This document shows positions 1 through 10,080 of a DNA stretch of 64,000 nucleotides, in pieces; positions within the stretch are counted from its first letter, which is position 1, and the number at the start of each line of letters is the position of its first letter. Under the pieces are notes generated by a model. It searched no databases. It was given only the letters and a program-made list of their open reading frames with translations, and was not told where the DNA came from. A program made the translations under genes and the position numbers. Source of the DNA: Brachycybe producta (taxonomy: Eukaryota > Arthropoda > Diplopoda > Playtdesmida > Andrognathidae); NCBI GenBank assembly GCA_036925085.1, contig JAUPFP010000003.1, positions 10,624,008 to 10,688,007 on the forward strand. Direction: 5' to 3'.

Positions 1-556
1 GCATTGTCAGTGCCAATTCCTTGTAGATTTTGTAGTTGAAGATGACATTTTTGTGAAGGCAACTTAAGTTTGTCAACAATACTTTGTGCATCACAAGCAT
101 CAAGTTCAGTTAGTGAAAGAAAAGTTGTCACAACAGTTCCCTTTGCTTGTCTGTAATATATTATTGCTACTCCAAGCAGTTTTGTGACACTAATATCTGT
201 AGATTTATCAATAAGCAGGCTATAACTGCCACCAGCAATGTCCTCATTAAGTTCATTCATGAAATGTGGTGATAATACATTTTGAATGATGGAATTACAT
301 TTTGTTCTGTGAATTTGAATATTACCGGCAATTTCACTGTCAGTTATTTTTGTTTTACACAGTCTACCCAAGTGGTCGCATGATAATATAGTACAATGTG
401 AAGCAACAAATAATGCTAAACCAGCTTCAATAGATAATGTACTTTCAGAACTATTCAAAGTTATAAACTGCAACTTCTGTTATTTTTCTGCTGAAAATGG
501 TAATGCAGAAAAAATATGTTTTTTGTCATTGCATGTCTTGCAATATCTGCAAATAC
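1..556 (-). pseudogene. hAT-type transposase fragment, cut by the window edge
   Basis: Reading the minus strand from about 556 down to 1 gives an almost open protein segment with one stop near its start. It contains blocks typical of the N-terminal and early catalytic part of hAT transposases related to host ZMYM6/TTF-type proteins: a stretch ending in DHLGRLCK, then HRTKCNSII, then the block LLIDKSTDISVTKLLG. The last carries the Asp-rich DxSTDIS motif of the first catalytic region. No zinc finger or dimerisation end is visible because the window cuts the element. Its upstream side is interrupted near 557 by the hairpin and LTR that follow. This is a relic, not a host gene. Confidence 0.6.
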
Positions 557-560
557 AACG

Positions 561-616
561 AAAACAGGACGGTGCAATTCCGGCATAACCCCACCGGGAT
601 TGCACTGTCCTGTTTT
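561..616. repeat. GC-rich 23-bp inverted repeat (hairpin)
   Basis: Bases 561-583 pair with 594-616 over 23 bp with two mismatched or wobble positions, around a 10-base loop. The stem is much richer in G+C than its surroundings. It lies between the hAT relic and the family-A LTR, so it may belong to the 3' internal end of that LTR element or to a small inserted hairpin element. Confidence 0.55.
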
Positions 617-703
617 TGGCTGAAACTGAGCGGGGGTCACATGCGCAGTCCTTGCTGGCTCAACTGACCTGATCCCAGGGTGGATCAGAGAAGTTGAGAG
701 GAT

Positions 704-1458
704 TGTGACGACCCAGTTTTGCTCCTTCTGGGAGCAGAACTAAATCTCCTGTTGTCGTCTACTAGGCTGGCTAAAGTAGGCTGCCCGGCAGACAACAGAA
801 AGGCCAGCAAGGGTAACTGCCAACCCCCAGGTGGAGCAGCCTGGGGGGTATATAAGGATGGCAGCCATTATATACTGGGCAGTGCGTTGAACACTTGGAT
901 GCTGTGTGCCTGTGTTTACTTTGTTGTGTTTGTGAGTGGCCAAGATGGCCACCAGCATCTATTGCCTTTGTTCTCATCTGGGATCATCTTTTGTGTTTCT
1001 CTGCTGGACTTGTGTCCAGCAGATACTTGTTTAATTCATAGCAAGTGCATATAATTTATATTGAATAAATTAGCATTTGTTTTATTATATACACACTGTG
1101 TCCATGTTGATTATTGGTCATAATCTGGAAAAGTTACCGTGGGGATGGTGGGGGCTTCAGCTGGGAGTTTCACCGTCAATCCACCATCCTGGATCCATCA
1201 TGTTTCGGCTTGTCGGCCGGTTTTTCACGTCGGCTCCATGATGAGATCCACCAGGGATTCACCCTGGATTCTCCGTCCTGTTCGTTGGCCTTTTGACCAT
1301 TGACTTGCGGGGAGGAACTCTTGACCGGCATTTCCCATGTACATGGGCAGACAAGAGGAGGGCTAGCCAGCACTAGTATCCCGTCCCAAGGAAGTTCAGA
1401 GGCAGGTGAGATGGGGAGTTTCACCTGGGTGTTGTGGCAACCGAGTCAGGTCATGACA
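704..1458 (+). mobile_element. LTR, family A, copy 1
   Basis: This 755-bp segment starts TGTGACGACC and ends TCATGACA, and matches 13693-14426 over most of its length. It has a TATA box at about 849-855 and an AATAAA at 1064-1069. Downstream are a conserved GTTACCGTGGGG block near 1132 and a splice-donor-like CAG/GTGAGA at about 1403-1409. The bases just upstream (about 686-703) resemble the bases that precede the family-B LTR at 8294-8310 on the other strand, as expected for an internal 3' end. The 5-bp flanks do not match, so it is not a clean solo LTR. It is LTR-like by structure; the internal region is missing. Confidence 0.65.
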
Positions 1459-1491
1459 GAGTCGAGTCGTGATGCAAATAAAGTAAATTAA

Positions 1492-1991
1492 GAGCCTAGG
1501 TACACCACCATCTTGTTGTTTTGAGCAGTTGCCAAGGAGTGTTATTAAATGGTATTACTAAAACTGCAAGAAATTCCCTCACAATTGCTCAATTAAAATA
1601 CAGTAACGCGCAAAATGCAATAAAAAGTATTGTTCTTTAATTGCTCGCTTTATATAACTTTTGAACAGGTCCTTCTATTTTGAAACAAGGTTCAAAATCG
1701 ATCGTTATTTTAACTCCATGTTAAGTCCCATCGGACCAAAAAACCATCACCCAAACATTTGAAGAACTCCCATTAAAACGACTTAGAACAATCACATACA
1801 AATTAGCATGTGCATTAATTTATTGGCTTCACGCTGTTTTCTTTTGATAAAGTTAGCATGCGAACTTATTTTTCTATTAATTATTATGTCACTTGAAACC
1901 TGGAAAAACACGTTAAAAACCGTTTTCAATCAAAAATTATCGCAGTGCCTACATTCGGAGAAATTTTCAACTAAACACTGTATCTAGGCTC
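1492..1991. mobile_element. TTAA-flanked MITE, copy 1
   Basis: A 500-bp non-coding element with terminal inverted repeats beginning GAGCCTAG and TTAA directly on both sides (1488-1491 and 1992-1995). Its reverse complement matches 54710-55220 and part of 39190-39656. TTAA target duplication is typical of piggyBac and Kolobok families; the internal sequence codes for nothing recognisable, so this is a non-autonomous copy. Confidence 0.8.
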
Positions 1992-1995
1992 TTAA

Positions 1996-2559
1996 GTTCA
2001 AATTGTCCACTTCTGTTAGCCCTATTAATAACTAACCCAAACAAGATGAGCTCCACAGCAAAGTGTATGTATACTAGGAGATCCGACTCTCTAGTGGTAG
2101 TCATGTACATCATGTATGTTGGTAAATGAAAAAACATTATCGATATTCATACTAAAAATAAAAATAAAACCCGTAGGGCATAAATCTTTTTAAATCATAA
2201 ATTAATTTTAAGGTTTAAATTTTAAATTAATAAAGCTCTTATAATAATCAATTGTTTATTACTAATTAATGAGTAAATTTATCTCATATAATATTGTTTG
2301 TTTATATTTAACTTTCAAGTAGTAAATTGAATATTTTGAAAATAAATAAAAACAATCAAGTTTTAAAATTTTTTTTTAATAAATGTTAATACGGATTCAA
2401 TTTTACTATTAATTTATAAAAAACATTTTTCAAAAATCAGTCTAGGAATAAATGAAATGTTGGAACTTTTTCTAGCAATTGGCGATTTTTCTCTAAAATA
2501 TTTATAAAAGATTGAATATGCGATATAACGTGAACAATTTCTCTACAAATTCATTTTCT
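1996..2559. other. AT-rich stretch with no recognised feature
   Basis: I see no reading frame, repeat partner or structural signal here. The sequence is very AT-rich from about 2140 and is probably non-coding DNA around the flanking element relics. Confidence 0.5.
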
Positions 2560-4130
2560 ATGGCACAGTTTAGTACAAGAATTGAGCTTTTGTTTTGAGT
2601 AAGAATATTTTTTGCTTACAAGTTACACATGTAATGTTGTTAGTATTTTACGATTCTTTTCTCTAGACGCTTGAGTGTTAGAATTAAAATTTTTTAAAGC
2701 ATTGTAAATTCTAACTGTAACAAACAAAGAAATGATATTTTTTACAATTATAGTGCAACAAATGGACAAGAAGTAGTGTTTTTTGCTCATATTATTCATT
2801 TTGCTCAAGATAATGAAGCAAACCCTATCCAGATGCATTGATTTATTTAATGTTTCCGCAAACACAGTTTCCATATTCTGAACAAACTTATAAAATTCTT
2901 CAGAAGGCCAAAACAATTTTCCATATGTGTTACTCTCTATGCCTGTATATGACTTAAAAGATGTGAACAAGTGATTTACATTAACGCAACAGAGTGACTT
3001 AAAATCTGACTGGCAAGGCAAACATGCATGGAAGAATAGCCTGGAAGCTCTAGATGCTTTTTTGAAATTTTTGCTGCCAGTCTTATATTGCGCTTCAGAT
3101 CTTGTTCCACAAATGATGTAATAGTTGTCCATGAATGTCCATGTCCATGTCGGCACAGATTTAAAAGGTGGCTGTCATCTATAGCAGAAAGCCAGCAGTA
3201 CAAAGTACTTTTGCATGGCAATTGAAAAATGTTAGACAGGAATCGATAAGCTTTTGGGCTATAGTGAAAGAGCCCTAATAGCACTTCTTTCTCTAAACTT
3301 GACCACCTGTACCCTCTACGGCTTACTTTGCACAATTGCAACTGTTCCTTAAAAATAATTTTGCTGGCTCTATAAGATGATCTAAACTTCCAGTATCAAA
3401 TTCTTTACTAAACACTACATTGTTTGCTTTCTTTAGTGCCTTGGATTTTAAGCGAGAAACTTTAACTCGGCAAGAGAAAAGCTTTCTTTTAAGAAGTTGT
3501 TTTCTTGGAGTATCTGCACTTGTTGAAGGAAATACCTCTGCTGGAATATCTGTACTTGTAGGAGTTAATGCCTTGACTGGAGTATCTACACTTATTAAAG
3601 TTAATGCCTTGGCTGGAGCATCTGCACTTGTAGAAGTGAATATCTTGGTTGAATTAACTGACCCTGCTGAAGTTTCAGTTTCATCTAGATAAAGTTGACC
3701 GGTATACTAATGTTTATTTTTTACCGTACCATGATATTTTGACTGAGATTCACCAGCTTCAGTAGGTGATTGATCTGTTCATTTTTTTCTTCTTTTCTCT
3801 AACCTAAATGTACAAATGGATTTGTATTAGCTTACATGATTTGTTATATCTTCAACTGCTCCATATCTCACAACTGATCTGTCAACTGGATGCTTTTATT
3901 TTAGCTGTAGTGGTTTAGGTGGGTTAGGAACATTAAATTTTGTTGGAATAGCATTCCAAACCAGGCGTTTTTTAGTAGAATTCATAAACTGCTCCACCTT
4001 GAAGTGGTTTGTGCACAGGAAGTAATTTTTTTCTTAAAACAGACACAGGAATATTCAGCAAATCCTCCCTGCAAGTATTTTGCACCCATAACTTGCACCT
4101 GAAAAATAGAAATGTCTTATACCTACTTTA
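2560..4130 (-). pseudogene. P/THAP-type transposase relic A (catalytic core deleted)
   Basis: The minus strand encodes pieces of a P-element-like transposase in three frames. Around 4100-3930 is a THAP DNA-binding domain: a W-containing helix, the LCTNHF block and the closing AIPTKFNVPNP box, split by one frameshift. A linker of 12-residue repeats follows (3687-3507). Next comes the conserved block with YSPKAYRFLSNIFQLP at 3341-2976, then a C-terminal block (WPSEEFYKFV) and a hydrophobic tail ending near 2623. The middle part that should carry the catalytic Asp residues is absent, so this is a deletion derivative. THAP zinc residues are only partly visible because the N-terminus is frameshifted. 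Confidence 0.65.
3507..3687. repeat. 36-bp degenerate tandem repeat, about 5 copies
   Basis: Units of 36 bp, beginning GGAGTATCTGCACTTG or a close variant, repeat four times clearly and once weakly. On the minus strand each unit encodes 12 residues of the STSADTPAKALT type, forming the linker between the THAP domain and the rest of the P-like transposase. A 90-residue open frame on the plus strand is only the antisense of this repeat. Confidence 0.7.
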
Positions 4131-4887
4131 ATGTATGAAACCAAAACATAAATGGTGATTTTGTATTTCATTTCAAAATGTTTTCAAGATGGGACAATAA
4201 ATGAATTAGGAAAAAGTAGTCATGTTGATATATTTAAAAATTTAGACAAGTTTTGAAGTCAAATTGTCACAAGTTCACATTTTTTGATGATATAGTCACG
4301 CATTTAATGTGAAAAACAAAAATAAAGAATATAAAATGCTTTTAATTGTCATTCATTGTGTGAAATTAGCCAGATTGGTGCAGCCGATTGCAGCACACGA
4401 ATTTCTACTTTGACCACCCATTCAATACTCTTCTAAATTTATCAAAACAGAATTAAAAGTATAAATTTTATTTTTTTTAGTAGAAATTTGAAAAAAAATC
4501 CAATCTTCATACCTTTGATTGTGTGCTCAAAATTGTCCTTTTCATTCAATCGATGCACTTTATTAAAAAAAAGGATATGAATGCTACTAGGTGGCGCTGT
4601 TTTGACGGCAAAAATAATTTTTAACAAAGAAAGGGAGGAGTCGGATCTCCTTGCTCCACAGCCAGAAAATAAGACAGCCCAGATGGGGTGGGTTCATAGT
4701 GAAATGATCCCATTAAAAGCAATTCTGGCTCGTTTGATTTTTTGGAATGGCATGGAACTTTGTCATCCCACTGTACCGTCGTACAGAGGGTTGACCCAGT
4801 TCCATATGGCTGACGACACCAATATCCTGTTTGGGTCTTTTTCCTCCAAGTCCCACCCCTTAATACAAAAAGATCATCTTGATAAGC
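4131..4887. other. Unassigned stretch
   Basis: No protein family is recognised. An open frame of 103 codons at 4581-4892 on the plus strand resembles nothing I know and runs into the LTR-like sequence. A purine-rich run with GAAAGGGAGGAG lies near 4628-4639. Confidence 0.35.
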
Positions 4888-5560
4888 TGTAGCATTAAGT
4901 CAATGGGGTTGAGTTTTTCTTGGAATATTGGTTTTAATTGATGATGAATCATTTTTCTATATGTTGTTGACCACTGGTCAATCATTTTGATTGGCCAGTT
5001 TGGTTTTTGATTTCAATTATGCCCAATCAGAGAATACTGAGAAGATGTTCTCAGTATCCTCTTTTTGGGTATAAAAGGCCGTGTATTTTGATGTAAATCA
5101 AGCATTCATTGAAAGCATTCTTGAAACAGAGAATCTATGCCCGACTTGGGATAGATTTCTATGGAAATAATGAATTAAACTGTTATTATGCTTAAAATTG
5201 CTAAAGTCTTATTTTTATATCTACAAAATAGAACGAAAGTTCTAACATCTTATCATCTAGAACTGTCAACCCAGGTGCAAGCCTGGATCTCCAATCCTAG
5301 ATGAGACTGAAGAAGACTACACGATCAACCAGCTTTTAGTCGGGCGAAAGCCCGAGGAGTAGCAGACAGCTAAAAGATCCTTTTATTGTAAAGGTTCTTA
5401 AAGAGAGGAACTTGTGAGGAAACGAAAGGGACTAATTTGTTTCCTTCTTCCCGAACCAGAATAGAATTAGTGGCCTAGCCAACCACTTTCTGACTGCTCG
5501 AAAGAGCGAAAATGAAGCATTGAGGGAATTCTATTCACCCCCTGAACGTGGTTCGTTACA
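4888..5560 (+). mobile_element. LTR-like segment with CCAAT and TATA boxes
   Basis: A 673-bp segment starts TGTAGC and ends GTTACA. It holds a promoter-like array: CCAAT at 5023-5027, a perfect 10-bp stem with 4-base loop at 5034-5057, and TATAAAA at 5070-5076. A GC-rich hairpin lies near 5339-5355. No second copy exists in the window and no target duplication is visible. The orientation is ambiguous: the promoter reads plus, but a long GA tract abuts it on the minus side like a polypurine tract, which would suit the minus-strand Ty3-like remnant at 6171-7122. It may be that element's 3' LTR. Confidence 0.4.
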
Positions 5561-5568
5561 ATAGAATT

Positions 5569-5602
<34 letters not shown>
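5569..5602. repeat. (TC)n microsatellite
   Basis: A run of TC dinucleotides continues into TTTCTTTCTG. On the minus strand it is a long GA tract a few bases from the LTR-like segment, so it may be an expanded polypurine tract. Confidence 0.9.
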
Positions 5603-5607
<5 letters not shown>

Positions 5608-6029
5608 CTGTCTCTGCTGTAGAGAATATTTTTAGAAGCGTTTTTCTTTGTTTGTTTATAAAATTGCAACTTTTTCTTGTTGCTAATCTCTTTGGTCTTT
5701 GATGATAAGAAAACAGGAACAAGTTAAAAGGATGTAAAAGTACTTTTATTATTTCACTTATTTTCAGTTACAGTTTTCACTTTCAGAATAAAATTATACT
5801 AGTCTAAAATACAAAAAAGTTTCTCAGCTCAGACAATGGGCTGGCTGTCATTGGTAAAAAATGCTGCTAGGGCAGTGACCCTAGCAAAGGATTAAAGACA
5901 GGAAATTAAATGAATATTTTAACAAATAAAAGAAGGCCCTAAGAAGAATATTTGTGAATTAGCACCATGTTGTCAACGATTTTTCACCTAAACCGAAAGT
6001 TAGAAATACTCGTGCAATAAAATGAAATA
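5603..6029. other. Non-coding stretch, probably 3' untranslated part of a Ty3-like element
   Basis: No coding frame is supported. By position it lies between the zinc-finger frame and the LTR-like segment on the minus strand. Confidence 0.35.
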
Positions 6030-6145
6030 ATGGCCTGTAAAAGAAAGGCCAGTAAAAATAAAGGCTGGTAAAATACTGGTAAAATAAACACAGGTAAAAG
6101 GCCGGTAAAATTAAGGCCTGTAAAGGAAGAAAATAAAAGGGGACC
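6030..6145. repeat. Short degenerate minisatellite (AAGGCCNGTAAAA type)
   Basis: About seven units of 13-18 bp built on GGCC(T/A/G)GTAAAA follow one another. The units vary in length but keep the GTAAAA core. It lies directly downstream (minus sense) of the zinc-finger frame. Confidence 0.7.
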
Positions 6146-6170
6146 ACCAGAAAAGAGATTAGTCATAAGG

Positions 6171-6818
6171 TCAGTGACCAATATTTTGGACACCACATTC
6201 GCTGTCGATGATGGAGCATCTATCCAATCTGTCGTCGATGTGTCCATGTTGTTTTCTTTGATGTCTGTTGAGTTCCTTAGAGGTTTGAAAATGCCAATGA
6301 CATTCAGCACAGCAGTATCCAGATAATTGATTCATATTTTCATGCTGTTTACACTGGTCGTTCTTTTTGAACCACCTCCAGCACTCATTGCATTTATATG
6401 GTTCCTCACCAGTGTGAATGAGGATGTGACAATAAAGACCAGAAGGATACTTGAGTTGTTTAGCATAAATGTTGCAGGTATATCCCATATCAGATGGTAG
6501 CTGGTTGGCCTCGTGATGATCATCATTTTCATACTCAACATCCGGTAGCGTTTTAGTAACTGGATTTGATTCATTGTTGAGTTCAAGGATAGTGTCTTCA
6601 TGTTGCAAAGACCATACTAAGTCTTTTCTTAGGAAATCCTCCGAATAATTACCACAAGGTGTGGTGCCAGCAGTCTTAACACTGGCCGATGTTCCTACTT
6701 CTCTTGAAAAAACCTTGTTGTCAATTGGAATTTTTAGCAAAAAGCAAAAAGTTTCGATAGCTTTCGGTTTTGTTATTTGTTTCTTCATGCCTGACACTGT
6801 TGTCCTCTTGTCTCTCAT
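6171..6818 (-). CDS. C2H2 zinc-finger frame downstream of a Ty3-like integrase tail
   Basis: The 215-codon frame has an unstructured, acidic first half. At about residues 112-190 are C2H2 zinc fingers: a degenerate first one (YTCNIYAKQL...HILIHTGE), then YKCNECWRWF...KQHENM with an incomplete second histidine, then YCCAECHWHF...NRHQRKQHG, which is well formed. The HTGEEPYKC linker is canonical. The frame starts in a different register from the integrase tail just upstream and overlaps its last codons. It may therefore have been an in-frame extension of the polyprotein, broken by one indel, or a separate captured exon. Its function is unknown; sequence-specific DNA binding is the family expectation. 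Confidence 0.6.
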   Translation of the reverse strand: MRDKRTTVSGMKKQITKPKAIETFCFLLKIPIDNKVFSREVGTSASVKTAGTTPCGNYSEDFLRKDLVWSLQHEDTILELNNESNPVTKTLPDVEYENDDHHEANQLPSDMGYTCNIYAKQLKYPSGLYCHILIHTGEEPYKCNECWRWFKKNDQCKQHENMNQLSGYCCAECHWHFQTSKELNRHQRKQHGHIDDRLDRCSIIDSECGVQNIGH

Positions 6819-7122
6819 GATATCTTTTGAGGTTAGACACTGATATTACTCCATAATTATTTTCATTGTTTAGTATGGTTTGAATTGTGTATGGCCCAAA
6901 ATACTTTGGTTCCAGTGTCTTGCCAATCCTGCCTTGTGGACATTTCTGTATACTAAAACCTTGTCACCCACTTCAAACCTCTTTGTCTGATGGTGATTGT
7001 CATACTCTGCTTTTTGTTTTGTTTGGGCTTTTTGAATATTCCTGGTTGTGTGAGCTGTTAGGTCTTTGATCTTTTGTTTTAACTTCCGAACATAACTTGA
7101 CATCGGTTCAGGTGTTTCTTTA
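6819..7122 (-). pseudogene. C-terminal end of a Ty3/gypsy-type integrase
   Basis: The minus strand reads KAQTKQKAEYDNHH followed by FEVGDKVLVYRNVHKAGL. This is the characteristic end of Ty3/gypsy integrases, just after the catalytic core. In another frame follow GPYTIQTI and a VSNLKRYHE-like box, the GPY/F module. The upstream part of pol is missing because a family-B LTR begins at 7123, directly inside the reading frame. One frameshift separates the two halves of the tail. Confidence 0.7.
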
Positions 7123-8293
7123 TGTAATGACCCGACTGGTCCATCACAATACCCCGGGTAATAAAAACCAAACTTACCCTGCTCCAGACTCCAAACGGGG
7201 ATGGGATCACACCCATAGCAGCCCTCTCCACAGTCAACTAGGGTATCACTGACTATACCAGAGTCTCCCTCGCTGGACAGAACGGTGCACCCGTCACCAC
7301 AATGAGAATATCATGGTGGAACTCTTTCTACCGCGAACCGACACAAGTACTGGCCGAAATAGGACGGTTGCAGGACGGTTGAAATCCCCTCAGATTCTCA
7401 CCTTCCCCGTGGTACTCCCCAATAATCAAACAATACCGGAAGTGGATTATACACTTAAGACACATTCACACTAGGCTGGTTTACAAGCTGCTGGTTGCTG
7501 CTGGCTAATAGTAGCAACAGCAAGCAGCAGCTGCTTTGGTTTCACACTTGTTTAATCACTGCTGGTATTAGCAGTGCCAGTCATCCAATCACCGTCTTGC
7601 AAAAACACAAACTAACAACAACCAACCCAAGCAGTGGAGTTTCAACTACCATTTGTGCCACTACTAGCAACAAAAAGTTCACACTACATGGCAGCCCGCA
7701 GCAAGGGAGTCACATGACCAGCTGGTAGCTGCTAAAGTTGGACATGTCCAACTTCACCAGCCACTGTTAAAATCACTAGCATGCTGGAAAAAGCAGCTGC
7801 TAGTAGCAGTTCAGACTATGCTGCTAGAGCACTACAACCAGCCAGCAGCAACCAGCAGCTGGGAAACCAGCCTAGTGTGACTGCACCATTACAATATAAG
7901 CAAGCAGTGATGATATTTACACAACTTAGCTGGTGCATTCTACCAGCCAAGCCACCATAAACAAAACAAAGGCCTAATGGCCACCAAAGGTAAAAACTAA
8001 CAATAGATCAAAATGGAGGCCGGCCTGGCCTCCTCCATCTGAGTAGTCAGTAGCTCTGCCTCCAACACACTGCCCAGAACAAATGGCTGACTAGACCATT
8101 TATACCTCCAGGCAACTCCATCTGGAGGGGACAGTGGTCACTTCTGACCGCTCACCTATTGACTCCAATGGTGAGAGGTCTGCTGGCACCAATATGGCAT
8201 CCATCCCTGCAGCCTACTGTATGCTGTCAGGCAGATCACCATAGAGGTCGTTTGCTCAATCAAAAATTTTATTGAGCAGACCAGGTTGCCACA
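7123..8293 (-). mobile_element. LTR, family B, copy 1 (split by a MITE)
   Basis: On the minus strand this starts TGTGGCAACC at 8293 and ends GTCATTACA at 7123. Without the nested MITE (7458-7888) it is about 740 bp and matches the solo LTR at 38202-38961. TATAAATGG lies near 8096-8104, the GGGGAGTACC block near 7415-7424 and a splice donor (GTAAGT) at 7177-7172. The sequence upstream in element sense (8294 onward) is internal, so this is the element's 3' LTR. It interrupts the integrase frame at 7122. Confidence 0.7.
7458..7888. mobile_element. Harbinger-like MITE, copy 1 (CAGC-rich)
   Basis: A 431-bp non-coding element with long terminal inverted repeats containing TTCACACTAGGCTGGTTT, flanked by TTA on both sides (7455-7457 and 7889-7891). 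A 3-bp TTA/TAA duplication is the signature of PIF/Harbinger elements. The interior is full of CAGC/GCTG triplets. A second copy lies at 58432-58808 in the opposite orientation. It sits inside the family-B LTR and is therefore younger than it. Confidence 0.8.
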
Positions 8294-8773
8294 ATCCTCT
8301 CAACTTCCCTGTTCCACCGCAGGAACAGGTAGGTCGAGCCAGCCTGGATTGCTCCCTCGAACCTGACCACTTAGGTTCCAGACGGCTTCCCTGGTGGTGG
8401 AGCGAGAGTGGAGCCCATTCACTCTGCTGCCCACCGGTGTACCCACCACGAGCACACCTGGGTGTTACGCCACCCAAGACCAGGATCGAAGACCGTCCCC
8501 CTAAGATGGCTTTTATCTAAGGCTCGGAATTCATCAAAAGGAATTTATTGGAGCTGCCGGCGCCTCCTTAGCACCCGACTTGTTAGGAGGTCTACCAGGA
8601 CGACCATTGGTTCGATCATAGCCCCTAGTATTGGCTCAGTAACATACTGACCAGCCATACCTCCTATGTCGCATCCCAACAAGTGTTGGATGAATGGGGC
8701 TGCACACCAGGATAGCCACACTTTCTCGGCATCTAGTCCCATCACATCCACAATACTGCTGAACGCTTGTCGG
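8294..8773 (-). pseudogene. 3' internal part of a family-B LTR element with the end of an unrecognised frame
   Basis: On the minus strand an open frame runs from the LINE boundary to a stop at 8545. It contains a hydrophobic, glycine-rich stretch (LLGCDIGGMAG, then MIEPMVVLVDLL) and ends in a run of arginines. Its other half lies across the LINE at 12267-12485, in the same register once the LINE and one copy of its target duplication are set aside. Whether the protein is gag-like, a membrane protein or something else cannot be told. About 250 bp of non-coding sequence separates the stop from the LTR. Confidence 0.5.
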
Positions 8774-9390
8774 ACCGGGTTCACGACCATTTTTCCAAGA
8801 TGGCCATGCCATGTGAAGTTCAGTCTTTTATGTCTTCTGAATCTGATGATTTTTTGTCTGTAAGGTTGAAGTTGGGTTCTGATATAAAGCAGTTATTTAA
8901 CACTATTACAAGTAGGAACTCCTCTAACAGTGAACAGAGACGGAAATTTTTTGAATTGGTGGATGATTTAATTCATAAAGTCCCATCTTGTGGATGTGGA
9001 AATGCAGCTGGTGGAAAAGTGGATGAAGTTATAACTGTGAATACTTTTTGTGCTCAGGATATGGCTACTGTTGTAAGTGATTTGGAAGCTCTGTCTTTGT
9101 CTTTTATACATTTTAAGGCAGAAACTGAGAAGAAAATCAAATTGCTTGAGTCTAAACCCTTAATTGATTCGGAAGTTATGAATAATTCTAACTTAAGTTC
9201 AAACTTAAGCTCTAAATCTAACTCTAATCTTGGCTTGAAGGATTTGAAGCATCCCAGTTCTCAGATAGGGATCATCAATGAAACTCAAGGTGGGATGATG
9301 CGGCTTGGTCAATCGCTTCAAAACGGAGAAGAAAATCTTTGTCTAAATTTTCTGCTGATATACCCAGTCCTTGAGTGGCTGGAACTGTGA
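8767..9390 (+). pseudogene. LINE ORF1-like frame
   Basis: An open frame of 207 codons whose natural start is probably the Met at 8809 or 8815. It has a helical, Ser/Asn-rich composition, a CGCG pair near residue 77 and a possible coiled coil around residues 105-135. It lacks recognisable zinc knuckles or RRM motifs. Position alone, upstream of endonuclease and RT, makes it the ORF1 product, normally an RNA-binding chaperone. Further ORF1-like coding potential continues in another frame to about 9600. Confidence 0.45.
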
Positions 9391-9636
9391 ATTCACATCA
9401 GGGCCGCCGTCCTCCTTTGGTTAAGGGTTCTGCTCAAACTAATCAAAATGTTTTGTTGAAAGGTTGTGAAAAACAGTTTAGATCTTTTGTGGGTGGCTGT
9501 CAATCCTGAACAGAGGTCGAGCATCTTGGCGACTTTTTACGTGATAAAAGTGTTGATCCAAAGGAAATCAGTGTGTGTCAAATATTACAAGTCATCAAGC
9601 TTTTTTTTTCGTTGCTGAGGCTACAACAGTATCTTT

Positions 9637-9951
9637 ATGGAGTCAATTGTGCCCATTTTGGCTGTGAATTATCCTGTAGTTATCGTTGGCGATTTTAATC
9701 ATCCAGACATTGTTTGGCCTATATATTTTTCATGTGCAAATAGTGATACAGCCTTCCTGGATCTATTTTTGGGGAGAGGTTTTAAACAATTAATAAACTT
9801 TCCTATGTGTGGTGAGAATATTCTAAGTCTCCTACTAACTGACTCTGTAGATGTGATTCATTCATTGTGTCTCTCTGATCTATTCACATTATGTGATAGG
9901 CCTCCCCATGTTATTGTCAAGTTTGCCCTAAATTTGAGGTATCTAATTTAA
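9637..9951 (+). pseudogene. LINE AP-endonuclease, C-terminal half
   Basis: The frame contains VVIVGDFNHPDIVW, the conserved GDFN block of APE-type LINE endonucleases, followed by the DLFLGRGFKQLINFP and LLLTDS blocks and an SDLFTLCDRPPH segment standing for the SDH end. The N-terminal half with the first catalytic residues is absent, so there is a deletion between ORF1 and this point. It would nick target DNA for reverse transcription if complete. Confidence 0.7.
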
Positions 9952-10080
9952 AGTTCCGATTCTGGTCTCCTGGCTATCAGAGGTAAACTTCATGAAATAC
10001 CTTGGTCCGATGTTTTTCAAAATTTAGACATTGAGTCAGTTTGGCCTCTTTTTCGTAATATTATAATTGATTTATTTGAT

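Noticed and set aside
3420..3692. Plus-strand 90-residue repeat protein
   Set aside because: It is the antisense of the 36-bp repeat that encodes a linker in the minus-strand THAP-type transposase.
6171..6818. Independent host zinc-finger gene
   Set aside because: The frame starts inside the integrase tail region and lacks promoter or splice signals of its own; element origin is more likely, though capture of a host exon remains possible.
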